Shown piece by piece: positions 1 to 7,025 of a stretch of 20,960 nucleotides of DNA. Under the pieces are notes generated by a model, which did no database searches, was not told the origin of the DNA, and saw only the letters and a program-made list of their open reading frames with translations. Position 1 is the first letter of the stretch. Each line of letters begins with the position of its first letter. The position numbers were made by a program, and so were the translations under genes. The stretch is from CAYYYA01 sp964517065 (lineage in GTDB: Bacteria > Patescibacteriota > Patescibacteriia > UBA1558 > 2-01-FULL-52-15): the NCBI GenBank assembly GCA_964517065.1, contig CAZFBK010000015.1, positions 1-20,960 of the forward strand, given 5' to 3'.

Positions 1-1169
1 CCATAGTAAAAAAGAAAAACAAAAAGAATAATAATCTGTAAGATGGGAGTAATGGTATTGAGCTGGTACAACTCTTTTTGTAATTTCTGAGATTGCATGG
101 CTGCTACGAGTAAGCCGCCTGGATGCAGGATGAAGGACAGAGCAAAAATCTGGGAGAAAAGCAGCGAGTCCAAATATTGTGGCAGGAACCAGCGGAAGAC
201 GAAAGGAGCGATAATAACATAGCCGATGGTCATGATAGTGCCGATGATCATGAGCTGACCTGTTTTCTTGAAAATGACTTTTTTAACTTCGCTGTCACTT
301 TTTTCCGCTAACTTCGGGAACGCTAAGCTATAGAGATTTTTAAAAATAGTTTTGAATTGTTCGGGTATTGAGGTGGCAAATGCATAAATAGCCAATTGCG
401 CTGTGCCTAAGTAATGAAAGACTAAGATTTTATCGAGTTGGCCGGCGATACCAGCGATGATATTCATGAACGTCAGATGTTTGCCGTAGGTTATGATACT
501 GGCATCTTTTTCCTCGCTGTAGTCGAATTTTTTCTGAACATAGCGAAACGATAGATAGCGAGTGAGTGTATAGATGCCGAAATAAACAGCGAGTAACAGA
601 ATCACGTTATGATTCAACATCAAGAAGGCAACAATGGCAATAGTGTAGGCGATACGCGAAAGAATGTTGAGCTGAGAACTGAGTTTAAAATTTTTCTTTC
701 CTTGAAGGTAAGCATTATAAATGGATAGGGGATCCATTAATGGTATAAAGATCGCTGCAACTAGGAAGGCAATGCCCAAAGTATTTTGTTGCTGTGAGAA
801 ATAATAACCAGCGACAGCTAAACTGCCGAGACTGCCAAGGAGTCCCCCTTTGATACAGGTTTTTAGAGCGGGGAGGAAACTACCCTGATAGCCTTTGGCT
901 ACTGCTTGCGTTAATGACGTGTTGATGTCAGTTAGTGTCGAAATGCCGAGAATACTGACGATAGAGAGAATATATTTGTAGGTACCGTAGGTTTCTTTCG
1001 GCAATAAGTTGGCGAAGCTGATAGCCACAACCAAACTAGAGAGTGCAGTGACCACGTGAGTCGCACTGAGCCAGAACCCACCCTTAGCCAAATACACCAT
1101 ATCCGTCTTGGTATGTCGCTCGCTCCAGCGTAACAAGTGGTAAGTTTTTTGCCGTAGTTGTTTCAGCAT
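1..1169 (-). CDS. Wzx-type lipid-linked oligosaccharide flippase (C-terminus cut by window edge)
   Basis: Reading leftward from an ATG at 1169-1167, an open frame of about 389 codons continues to the window edge without a stop, so the C-terminus is missing. The translation begins MLKQLRQKTYHLLRW and is rich in hydrophobic segments. It carries the LPKETYGTYKYILSI stretch just after the first membrane segment, typical of the polysaccharide-synthesis/MATE-like flippase superfamily (residues about 56-70). A later segment, GIAGQLDKILVFHYLG, fits the repeated half of that fold. The family moves undecaprenyl-linked glycans across the membrane. The ATG overlaps the stop of the upstream priming transferase by one base (TAATG), implying translational coupling and a shared function. 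A polysaccharide-export flippase is well supported; its substrate is unknown. Confidence 0.88.
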   Translation of the reverse strand, partial: MLKQLRQKTYHLLRWSERHTKTDMVYLAKGGFWLSATHVVTALSSLVVAISFANLLPKETYGTYKYILSIVSILGISTLTDINTSLTQAVAKGYQGSFLPALKTCIKGGLLGSLGSLAVAGYYFSQQQNTLGIAFLVAAIFIPLMDPLSIYNAYLQGKKNFKLSSQLNILSRIAYTIAIVAFLMLNHNVILLLAVYFGIYTLTRYLSFRYVQKKFDYSEEKDASIITYGKHLTFMNIIAGIAGQLDKILVFHYLGTAQLAIYAFATSIPEQFKTIFKNLYSLAFPKLAEKSDSEVKKVIFKKTGQLMIIGTIMTIGYVIIAPFVFRWFLPQYLDSLLFSQIFALSFILHPGGLLVAAMQSQKLQKELYQLNTITPILQIIILFVFLFYY

Positions 1170-2548
1170 TATTGTCCGAGAGATCGATTCAAGACGGTGT
1201 TAATAGTTTTGAGAATAATAGAAATATCCAGAGTGAAACTTCTGTTTTTGATATAAAACAAATCATATTGTAGTTTGGCCATAGCATCATCGATAGAGCT
1301 GCCGTACGGATAGTTAATCTGTGCCCAGCCGGTTAACCCCGGTTTGACCAAGAGACGTTCATTGTAGAAAGGAATTTGTTCACCCAGTATTTTGATAAAC
1401 TCGGGCCGTTCAGGACGCGGACCCACGAAGCTCATGTCACCACGAAGAATGTTGATGATTTGGGGAATTTCATCCAGACGACTGGCACGCATTATATTAC
1501 CGAGCTTTGTAACTCGAGGGTCGCTTTTTTGTGCCCAGACAGCTTGGCCAGAACTTTCTGCGTCGGCTCGCATGGATCGGAATTTGATAGTCGTGAAATT
1601 TTTACCTCCGCGGCCCGTGCGTGTTTGCGTGAAAAAAGCACTTCCAGGTGATTCCAACTTGATCAAGGGAATCAGTACAATGGCAAAAGGCAAACCGATA
1701 ATACCAAGGATAATCGCCACGACAATATCTTCGAGACGTTTTCCGATTTCGTACAGCTTCTTGGTGCCTTGGGAAATATTTTGTAAGAACCAAGTTTTTT
1801 CTAATGATGTTACTGGTATTTTACCAGTTAAGGTTTCGTAGAAATCAGGAAAGTTGAAATATTGTAGTTTAAGATCGATCGTATCGAACAGATATTTAGA
1901 AATCTGAGCACTGTGACGCGGATCAGAGATTGTGACCACTGTATTAACCTGGCAGTTCGCGATCTCCTGCTTAAGATTAATTAGATCTTTGCGAACAGGA
2001 ATTGATTGTAATGATTCGGGAATAGCTATGCCATCAAGGTTAACGAGTAGACCCACTTTATAACCCAGTTGCGGTTTGTCCAGTATTTCTTGACAAAGAC
2101 CGATTACTTCCTTGTCTAAACCAACAAAAGCGACAGTATTGGTCAGGCGGGAGCTGGTACTGAGTGAATAAAACAATCTACGCCACAGTAAGAACAGTAA
2201 AGTGTAGATTAAGACAAGAATAATAAGCACACGTTGCGGACGGAGGGTCGTGAAAGAGTTTGGTACTAAGTAGAAAAAGGCCAGAGCCAAGACCGTATTG
2301 ATCAGCTGGTTCTGTACCAAGTAGCCATAGAAACGGAAACTGTTCTTGACTGAACGGACACTATAGAGATCGTTGATAAAAAAGACGATTAACCAAAGGG
2401 CAAATACCAGAGTAAAAGGCCACAGATGGTCTAGTAAGACTTGGTGGTCGTAGTCTGTCCAGTAGCGTAAACGAAGAGTAATCCAGAGTGCTACATAGAG
2501 CAGGATGGTATCACCAATAAAGAGGATAAATTTTTTGGCGTTGATCAT
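1169..2548 (-). CDS. Polyprenyl phosphoglycosyl transferase (priming enzyme, WcaJ-like)
   Basis: A 459-residue protein of the bacterial sugar transferase family (PF02397) with the long polytopic architecture. There are four or five N-terminal membrane segments (about 5-130), a Rossmann-like central domain starting near TVAFVGLDKEVIGL (about 138-230), one membrane segment near 272-296, and a C-terminal catalytic domain. Catalytic-domain hallmarks are KFRSMRADAE (322-331), SRLDEIPQIINILRGDMSFV (356-375) followed by GPRPERPEF, and LVKPGLTGWAQINYPYG. The Asp-Glu pair D359-E360 matches the catalytic dyad described for PglC. The enzyme moves a sugar-1-phosphate from a nucleotide sugar to undecaprenyl phosphate, the first step of glycan assembly. 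A GGTGA element six bases before the ATG may serve as its ribosome binding site. It overlaps the flippase gene. The sugar cannot be read from the sequence. Confidence 0.95.
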   Translation of the reverse strand: MINAKKFILFIGDTILLYVALWITLRLRYWTDYDHQVLLDHLWPFTLVFALWLIVFFINDLYSVRSVKNSFRFYGYLVQNQLINTVLALAFFYLVPNSFTTLRPQRVLIILVLIYTLLFLLWRRLFYSLSTSSRLTNTVAFVGLDKEVIGLCQEILDKPQLGYKVGLLVNLDGIAIPESLQSIPVRKDLINLKQEIANCQVNTVVTISDPRHSAQISKYLFDTIDLKLQYFNFPDFYETLTGKIPVTSLEKTWFLQNISQGTKKLYEIGKRLEDIVVAIILGIIGLPFAIVLIPLIKLESPGSAFFTQTRTGRGGKNFTTIKFRSMRADAESSGQAVWAQKSDPRVTKLGNIMRASRLDEIPQIINILRGDMSFVGPRPERPEFIKILGEQIPFYNERLLVKPGLTGWAQINYPYGSSIDDAMAKLQYDLFYIKNRSFTLDISIILKTINTVLNRSLGQ

Positions 2549-2562
2549 AAGATTTCACCCAT

Positions 2563-2591
2563 AATATAAAATAAATATCTTTTTTTGTCAA
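2563..2591 (-). promoter_or_regulatory. Sigma-70-like promoter for the priming transferase
   Basis: On the minus strand a perfect -35 TTGACA (2591-2586) lies 17 bases from a -10 TATATT (2568-2563), one mismatch from consensus. The predicted transcript starts near 2556, about eight bases before the ATG at 2548, so the leader would be very short. The GGGTGA at 2560-2555 may be only partly transcribed. Confidence 0.7.
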
Positions 2592-2601
2592 ATTGTTACA
2601 G

Positions 2602-2680
2602 CAGGGTCAGAAATTCGGGTCAGGGTCAGGTTTGATATTATCTAGTAGTCGTCTGACCCTAAATCCCGACCCTGACCCTG
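2602..2680. repeat. Imperfect inverted repeat of GGGTCAG / CTGACCC units
   Basis: The left arm holds GGGTCAG at 2604-2610, 2617-2623 and 2623-2629. The right arm holds CTGACCC at 2653-2659 and 2672-2678, plus a degenerate GACCCTG copy. The arms are separated by about 20 bases, so the single strand could fold into a long imperfect hairpin. Further decayed units (ACCCTATCCC, GACCGACCC) follow up to about 2718. It lies between two divergent promoters. It resembles REP-like extragenic palindromes, but that is an inference. Confidence 0.7.
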
Positions 2681-2702
2681 ATCTCTAACCCTATCCCTAC
2701 AT

Positions 2703-2731
2703 TTGTCAGACCGACCCTTTTCTATTATAAT
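2703..2731 (+). promoter_or_regulatory. Sigma-70-like promoter for the subtilase, giving a near-leaderless mRNA
   Basis: A -35 TTGTCA (2703-2708) is followed after exactly 17 bases by a perfect -10 TATAAT (2726-2731). The expected start is near 2738, only about six bases before the ATG at 2744. No Shine-Dalgarno sequence is present between them. Confidence 0.75.
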
Positions 2732-2743
2732 AAGCACGAATTC

Positions 2744-4783
2744 ATGGATTTTACATTCTCAAGAAAACCCAAAGATATATTGGTTTCCTTCCTTGTTTTG
2801 GTGACTGTTTTTTGGTCTTCTCAGGTCTGGGCTTTCACTCCAAATGATCCTTTGTTACAACAACAATCATACTTATCTCGTGTCCATGCTTTTGGGGGCT
2901 GGGATATTTTGAAGCAGGCTACGGCTAGCCAGTCAATTATAGTCGCTGTGTTGGATACCGGCGTGGATATCAACCATCCTGATTTGCGCGATTCGATTTG
3001 GACGAATACGAAGGAAATATCCGGTAATGGCTTAGATGATGATAATAATAGCTTTATCGATGATGTCCATGGTTGGAACTTTGTCGATTCAAACAATGAT
3101 CCCCGACCAACGACCAGTCGTGACTATGATCCCGAAGCAGCTGATCATGGCACGGTCGTAGCTGGTATTATTGGTGCTGGCTTTGATAATGGTATTGGTA
3201 TCGCCGGATTAGTTCCAAAAGTGCAGATCATGCCTTTGCGGGCTTTGGATAGTAAGGGATCGGGAAATACTTTGGTTTTGGCTCAGGCTATTGATTATGC
3301 TGTGGAAAATGGCGCCAAAGTTATTAATCTTAGTTTGGTGGGAAAAGTAGCTGACCCAGAGTTGCATCTGGCTATAGGGAATGCTTATAGGCACGGCGTG
3401 GCAGTTGTGGCTGCAGCTGGTAACGAAGAATTGCGTGGATTAGATTTGGATCTCACACCTCGATATCCTGTCTGTGATACCACTGATACGAATGAAGTCC
3501 TCGGTGTAGCTTCTGTAGATGAAGATAACGGTCTGAGTAATTTTTCTAATTACGGATCTAGTTGTGTCGATCTGGTAGCACCCGGTACCCATATTTATTC
3601 TACGATACCTGTGATCGGTTCCACGGTAACGCCGGAGACAGCATATCAAGGGGGTTGGGCTGGTACCTCAGTGGCTGCACCCATTGTCACCAGTCTGGTG
3701 GCTGATATTATGTCTATAGATCCACGGCTGAGCCTAGATCGCATTTATACCTTGGTCAAAAAATACACAACAGATATAACTGGAGCAAACACACAACATT
3801 ATCTAGATTTGGGTGGTGGTTTGGTGGATTTTCAGGCAGCCCTGACTGAAGCCAGCAGCTTGGCACAGCGACATGAGAACCTTTTGGCCTTTGGCAGTCA
3901 GCGCGGCTCGACGACAGTGTCTATTGCTACGGTAGAAGGCCAGACCATCTCCACCTTCCAGCCATATGGTGGGCAGTTTACTGGTGGGGTAAATATTGTG
4001 AGTGCTGATCTGAATGGTGACGGCGCGCTAGAAATTGTGACAGCGCCCCACAGTGCTGGCGGACCTCATATTCGTATTTTTGATCAACAAGGCAAAGTTC
4101 AAGGTCAGTTCATGGCCTATGATCCTAAGTTTCGAGGTGGACTCAGTCTGGCAGTCGGGGATGTTGATGGAGATGGTAAGATGGATATTGTCACGGCTCC
4201 CGAGAGCGGTGGTAGTCCTCACGTTCGTATCTTTGACGTACAAGGTAATCTCAAAGGTCAGTTCATGGCCTATGATGCTTCCTTCACGGGCGGAGTCAGG
4301 GTGGCAGTCGGGGATGTTGATGCAGATGGTAACGATGAGATTGTGACGGTGCCGGCTAGTGCCGGTGGACCCCATGTACGCGTCTTTGGTATACAAGGTA
4401 CTGTCAAAAGTCAGTTCATGGCTTTTGATGCCTCACAACGCTCAGGCTTCAGTTTGGCGATAGCGAATATTGACGCTGATAAGGCGGCTGAAATAATCGT
4501 AGCAGATCAGAACTCTACCAAAGGTTCTATTCGGACTTTTAGCTTTGATGGACAGGAAAAAAATGCTTGGTTGGCTTACTCTGGATTACAGCAAAAAGGC
4601 TATAAAATTGGCATCATAGCACAAGACGTGACTGGTGATGGCTTGCCAGACATTATTGCCTATCCCGTCGTTGGAGGCGAAGGTAAAGTTATGATATTTG
4701 ATTATACCGGACAGCTGGTACAGACCATCACAGCTCCAGTAATCAGTGCTCATGGTTGGTCGCTGGCAGCCTTATATCGCTAA
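2744..4783 (+). CDS. Exported subtilisin-like serine protease (S8) with FG-GAP-like repeats
   Basis: A 679-residue protein. Residues 1-30 form a signal peptide (positive N-terminus, hydrophobic core LVSFLVLVTVFW, likely cleavage after VWA). The S8 catalytic domain covers about 45-370, with the triad Asp71 (VAVLDTGVD), His135 (DHGTVVAGI) and Ser309 (GTSVAAP), and the oxyanion Asn227 (AAAGN). Cys244 and Cys274 could form a disulfide. The C-terminal half holds five repeats of about 51 residues, each with a calcium-binding loop: DLNGDGALE (422), DVDGDGKMD (473), DVDADGNDE (524), the decayed NIDADKAAE (575) and DVTGDGLPD (628). This is the pattern of FG-GAP/VCBS beta-propeller blades. There is no LPXTG signal and no C-terminal membrane helix, so it is probably secreted or held through the propeller. 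Protease activity is well supported; the substrate is unknown. GtrA follows seven bases downstream. Confidence 0.93.
   Translation: MDFTFSRKPKDILVSFLVLVTVFWSSQVWAFTPNDPLLQQQSYLSRVHAFGGWDILKQATASQSIIVAVLDTGVDINHPDLRDSIWTNTKEISGNGLDDDNNSFIDDVHGWNFVDSNNDPRPTTSRDYDPEAADHGTVVAGIIGAGFDNGIGIAGLVPKVQIMPLRALDSKGSGNTLVLAQAIDYAVENGAKVINLSLVGKVADPELHLAIGNAYRHGVAVVAAAGNEELRGLDLDLTPRYPVCDTTDTNEVLGVASVDEDNGLSNFSNYGSSCVDLVAPGTHIYSTIPVIGSTVTPETAYQGGWAGTSVAAPIVTSLVADIMSIDPRLSLDRIYTLVKKYTTDITGANTQHYLDLGGGLVDFQAALTEASSLAQRHENLLAFGSQRGSTTVSIATVEGQTISTFQPYGGQFTGGVNIVSADLNGDGALEIVTAPHSAGGPHIRIFDQQGKVQGQFMAYDPKFRGGLSLAVGDVDGDGKMDIVTAPESGGSPHVRIFDVQGNLKGQFMAYDASFTGGVRVAVGDVDADGNDEIVTVPASAGGPHVRVFGIQGTVKSQFMAFDASQRSGFSLAIANIDADKAAEIIVADQNSTKGSIRTFSFDGQEKNAWLAYSGLQQKGYKIGIIAQDVTGDGLPDIIAYPVVGGEGKVMIFDYTGQLVQTITAPVISAHGWSLAALYR
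4103..4429 (+). repeat. Intragenic tandem repeats of 153 bp in the subtilase gene
   Basis: A 21-base block beginning GGTCAGTTCATGG occurs at 4103-4123 and, identical, at 4256-4276. A diverged copy lies at 4409-4429, so the period is 153 bp (51 codons). A second 19-base block (GCAGTCGGGGATGTTGATG) repeats at 4151-4169 and 4304-4322 with the same period. DNA-level identity suggests fairly recent duplication or gene conversion between blades. Confidence 0.9.
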
Positions 4784-4790
4784 GTCTGGA

Positions 4791-5219
4791 ATGATGACTA
4801 TTTTTTCCCGTATCTGGCTGAGACAACTAACCAAGTTTGCTATTGTCGGTGTTACTACATTTTTAGTCGATTTGTTGGTCTATCTGACATTGACACGTTC
4901 ATTTGGCTGGTTTGCTTATTATTATATAGTGGCTAATACCATAGCCTTTTTTATAGCAGTTCTTTGGAGCTTTACCTTTAATCGTTGGTGGACCTTCAGA
5001 ATCAAAGAAAAGTTTTCACACAGTCAGTATTTCAAATTCTTACTTATCAGCCTTGGTGGGTTGCTTTGGTCGTCGACATTGTTATACCTAGCTGTTGATC
5101 ATTGGCATCTTTATGATGTTATTGCGAAATTCCTTGTAGCTATCGTCGTAATGATCTGGAATTTCGGTGGTAACAAATTTTGGACGTTTCGTTCCAGCGC
5201 AACATCTTATGAAGCTTAG
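4791..5219 (+). CDS. GtrA family membrane protein (putative lipid-linked sugar flippase)
   Basis: A 142-residue protein with four predicted membrane helices (about 14-35, 43-62, 81-102, 108-128). The family hallmarks are FAIVGVTTFLVDLLVY at the first helix, SFTFNRWWTF (60-69) after the second, and NFGGNKFWTF (124-133) after the fourth; the paired N-x-x-W-T-F motifs identify GtrA/DPMS (PF04138). GtrA proteins are thought to flip undecaprenyl-phosphate-linked monosaccharides to the outer face, or to support the synthase. The start is placed at ATG 4791, just after the subtilase stop, because a frame extension to GTG 4746 would run back into that gene. The next gene, an ALG5-like GT2, overlaps it by 11 bases, the usual GtrA/GtrB-type pairing. 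The transported sugar is unknown. Confidence 0.9.
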   Translation: MMTIFSRIWLRQLTKFAIVGVTTFLVDLLVYLTLTRSFGWFAYYYIVANTIAFFIAVLWSFTFNRWWTFRIKEKFSHSQYFKFLLISLGGLLWSSTLLYLAVDHWHLYDVIAKFLVAIVVMIWNFGGNKFWTFRSSATSYEA

Positions 5220-5919
5220 TGTTATTATCCCAGCGTATAACGAATCAGCTGTCATTGCAACGACCGCCCGTGCAGTCGTTGCTTATTTACAAAAAATGTA
5301 TCCGTCCGATCACGAGTTGATTATCGTTGATGACGGCTCCACTGATGAAACGGCCCTGATCGTCAGAGAGCGTTTGGCGCTTGATGCGCGTCTAATTAGT
5401 CACGAGGTCAACCAAGGTAAAGGTGCTGCTGTTCGCACCGGTATGTTGGCTTCACAGGGTGAATTCATGTTGTTTATGGACGCTGACAGCTCGACTGACA
5501 TTAATCATCTGGAGGGATTTATGGCAGCTATTGATGGTGCTGACATCATAATCGGCTCTAGGAAGATTGCCAAAGCTGAAGTAGTCGTGGCACAGAACTG
5601 GTTCAAAAGGACATTAGGTCGGCTGGGAAATAGTCTGATTCAAATCGTTCTTTTGCCGGGCATCAAAGATACGCAGTGCGGTTTCAAACTGTTTAGGTCT
5701 AAGTGCAGAGATGTATTCAAACAACAGCAGCGTTTTGACTTTGCCTTCGATTTCGAGATCCTCTACCTGGCACTACAACAAGGGATGATTATCAAGGAGT
5801 TGCCGGTGCGTTGGATTAATAATTTTGATACACGAGTCAAACCTTGGTCCTATGTCACTACCCTGATAGCGCTTTTTAGTGTAAAATATCACTATTGGAA
5901 AGGAGATTATAATCTATGA
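5209..5919 (+). CDS. GT2 glycosyltransferase, ALG5/DPM1-like (polyprenyl-phosphate sugar synthase candidate)
   Basis: A 236-residue GT-A fold family 2 enzyme. It shows LSVIIPAYNES (3-13), LIIVDDGSTDET (37-48), NQGKGAAVRTGM (68-79), the metal-binding DAD at 91-93, GSRKIAKAEV (116-125) and the acceptor-side DTQCGFKLFR (154-163). The set matches dolichyl-phosphate glucose/mannose synthases and bacterial GtrB-like enzymes, which transfer a sugar from a nucleotide donor to a polyprenyl phosphate. It lacks the two C-terminal membrane helices of classical GtrB. The ATG at 5209 puts VIIPAYNE at the usual distance from the N-terminus; a GTG at 5167 would add an unlikely tail. It overlaps gtrA by 11 bases and the next gene by four (ATGA). 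Lipid-linked sugar synthesis is an inference from the family and the gtrA linkage. Confidence 0.87.
   Translation: MKLSVIIPAYNESAVIATTARAVVAYLQKMYPSDHELIIVDDGSTDETALIVRERLALDARLISHEVNQGKGAAVRTGMLASQGEFMLFMDADSSTDINHLEGFMAAIDGADIIIGSRKIAKAEVVVAQNWFKRTLGRLGNSLIQIVLLPGIKDTQCGFKLFRSKCRDVFKQQQRFDFAFDFEILYLALQQGMIIKELPVRWINNFDTRVKPWSYVTTLIALFSVKYHYWKGDYNL
5901..5905 (+). promoter_or_regulatory. Shine-Dalgarno AGGAG for the UXS-like gene
   Basis: AGGAG, inside the longer GGAAAGGAGAT, sits ten bases before the ATG at 5916. It is one of the few convincing ribosome binding sites in the window and supports the start that overlaps the upstream stop (ATGA). Confidence 0.6.
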
Positions 5920-6953
5920 CAGTGCATGTACCTATAGAACGTAAAAATATTCTGGTGCTCGGTGGCGCTGGATTTTTGGGCTCACATTTGTGTGAGTTTT
6001 TATTGAAGAAAGGCAACAATGTTATCTGTATGGATAATTTCCTGTCCTCGGACGTGGAAAATATCAAAATGATGTTGGAATTCCCCAATTTTGAATTTAT
6101 TCGTCACGATATTACTGAGGAGATAGACTTTGAAGATTTACCGGAATTACGCAAGTTTAAGTTCAAAGCTCAAGGATTGCAAGAGATTTATAATCTGGCT
6201 TGCCCGACTTCAGCTGATGATTTTACCAAGCTGCCGATAGAGACTGCCCGAGCCAATTCACTGGGTGTCATGCAATCTTTGGAATGGGCCAAGAAATACC
6301 AAGCCAAATATTTATTGGCTTCATCGTCCGCGGTCTATGGTCGTGCACCGGAGAAGAATGAGATGATTCACGAAAGTTATCTTGGTAACGTTAACTTCAT
6401 CGGACCGCGTGCCTGCTACAATGAAGGCAAGCGTTTCGCTGAGACCTTAGTCTCGACCTATCAGGAGCATTTTCATCTCAATACCCGTATCGGACGCATC
6501 TTCACCACCTACGGACCGCGTATGATGCTGTCTGGCGGACGACATGTGCCTGATTTTATTCACAATGCTTTGACCAATCGCGAGGTGGTGATCAGCGGCG
6601 ATGAAAGTACCGGTTCATCATTGTGTTATGTCAAAGATATGGTGGAAGGATTAGTAGCCTTGATGCACGTGGATATTCATGAGCCAGTGAATCTCGGTGG
6701 CGATCGATATTACACACTGAAAGAAGTAGCCGAGAAGATTATTGAGTTGACCAAAAGTAGCTCACAGGTTGCCTTTGGTCAGGCTATCGAATACACCCAT
6801 CGTCAGGCTTTGCCTGATATTGCTCTAGCCAAAGAAAAGCTTGGCTGGTTCCCATTAGTAGCTCTTGATCAGGGGTTGATGGAAACAATCGCCTTTGCGC
6901 GTTCAAGCTTGACACTCAACATTGATTATGGTCTGAGGCAGCCGCAGGAGTAG
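5916..6953 (+). CDS. UXS-like SDR sugar-nucleotide enzyme (UDP-glucuronate decarboxylase relative with altered active site)
   Basis: A 345-residue extended short-chain dehydrogenase/reductase. The NAD-binding GGAGFLG (16-22) is followed by an acidic residue at the end of the second strand (CMDNF, 38-42). NLACPTSADDF, NFIGPRACYNEGKRFAETL (160-178) with the Tyr168/Lys172 pair, and GRIFTTYGPRM (193-203) all match UDP-glucuronate decarboxylase (UXS) more closely than other SDR groups. The residues considered specific for decarboxylation appear to be replaced: the Glu of the usual TSEVYG is Ala139 (SSAVYG), and the Arg of the usual QTRAFQYV is Ser234. It may therefore epimerise or dehydrate a UDP- or GDP-sugar rather than make UDP-xylose. 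About 12 extra residues lie near 72-88. It is translationally coupled to the upstream GT2. SDR family is certain; the reaction is not. Confidence 0.8.
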   Translation: MTVHVPIERKNILVLGGAGFLGSHLCEFLLKKGNNVICMDNFLSSDVENIKMMLEFPNFEFIRHDITEEIDFEDLPELRKFKFKAQGLQEIYNLACPTSADDFTKLPIETARANSLGVMQSLEWAKKYQAKYLLASSSAVYGRAPEKNEMIHESYLGNVNFIGPRACYNEGKRFAETLVSTYQEHFHLNTRIGRIFTTYGPRMMLSGGRHVPDFIHNALTNREVVISGDESTGSSLCYVKDMVEGLVALMHVDIHEPVNLGGDRYYTLKEVAEKIIELTKSSSQVAFGQAIEYTHRQALPDIALAKEKLGWFPLVALDQGLMETIAFARSSLTLNIDYGLRQPQE

Positions 6954-6989
6954 TCCGCGGTTGCTTTTTATGGGCTTTCTTATAGTATG

Positions 6990-7016
6990 AGCTTAGTGTT
7001 TGATATTAAGCTTTTT
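6990..7016 (+). terminator. Possible weak intrinsic terminator or leader hairpin between gene blocks
   Basis: AGCTTAGTGT (6990-6999) pairs with ATATTAAGCT (7003-7012), allowing two G-U pairs, around a three-base loop. The 10-bp stem runs into five T residues (7012-7016). It is A+T-rich, so termination would be partial. It lies in the only sizeable gap (72 bases) in the 2744-12567 run, ten bases before the next gene. A poor -35/-10 pair (TTGCTT 6961-6966, 16 bases, TAGTAT 6983-6988) would instead place it in a leader. Confidence 0.4.
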
Positions 7017-7025
7017 CGCTAATAT

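Noticed and set aside
1392..1841. 149-codon plus-strand open frame opposite the priming transferase
   Set aside because: It is antisense to the conserved catalytic domain of the transferase, has no family motifs and no ribosome binding site.
2640..2720. Telomere-like ACCCT repeats hinting at eukaryotic or linear-end sequence
   Set aside because: The units are irregular, occur in both orientations and sit between bacterial genes with good promoters.
4028..4396. 122-codon minus-strand open frame
   Set aside because: It lies opposite the protease's repeats, and its own repetitive translation simply mirrors the 153-bp repeat.
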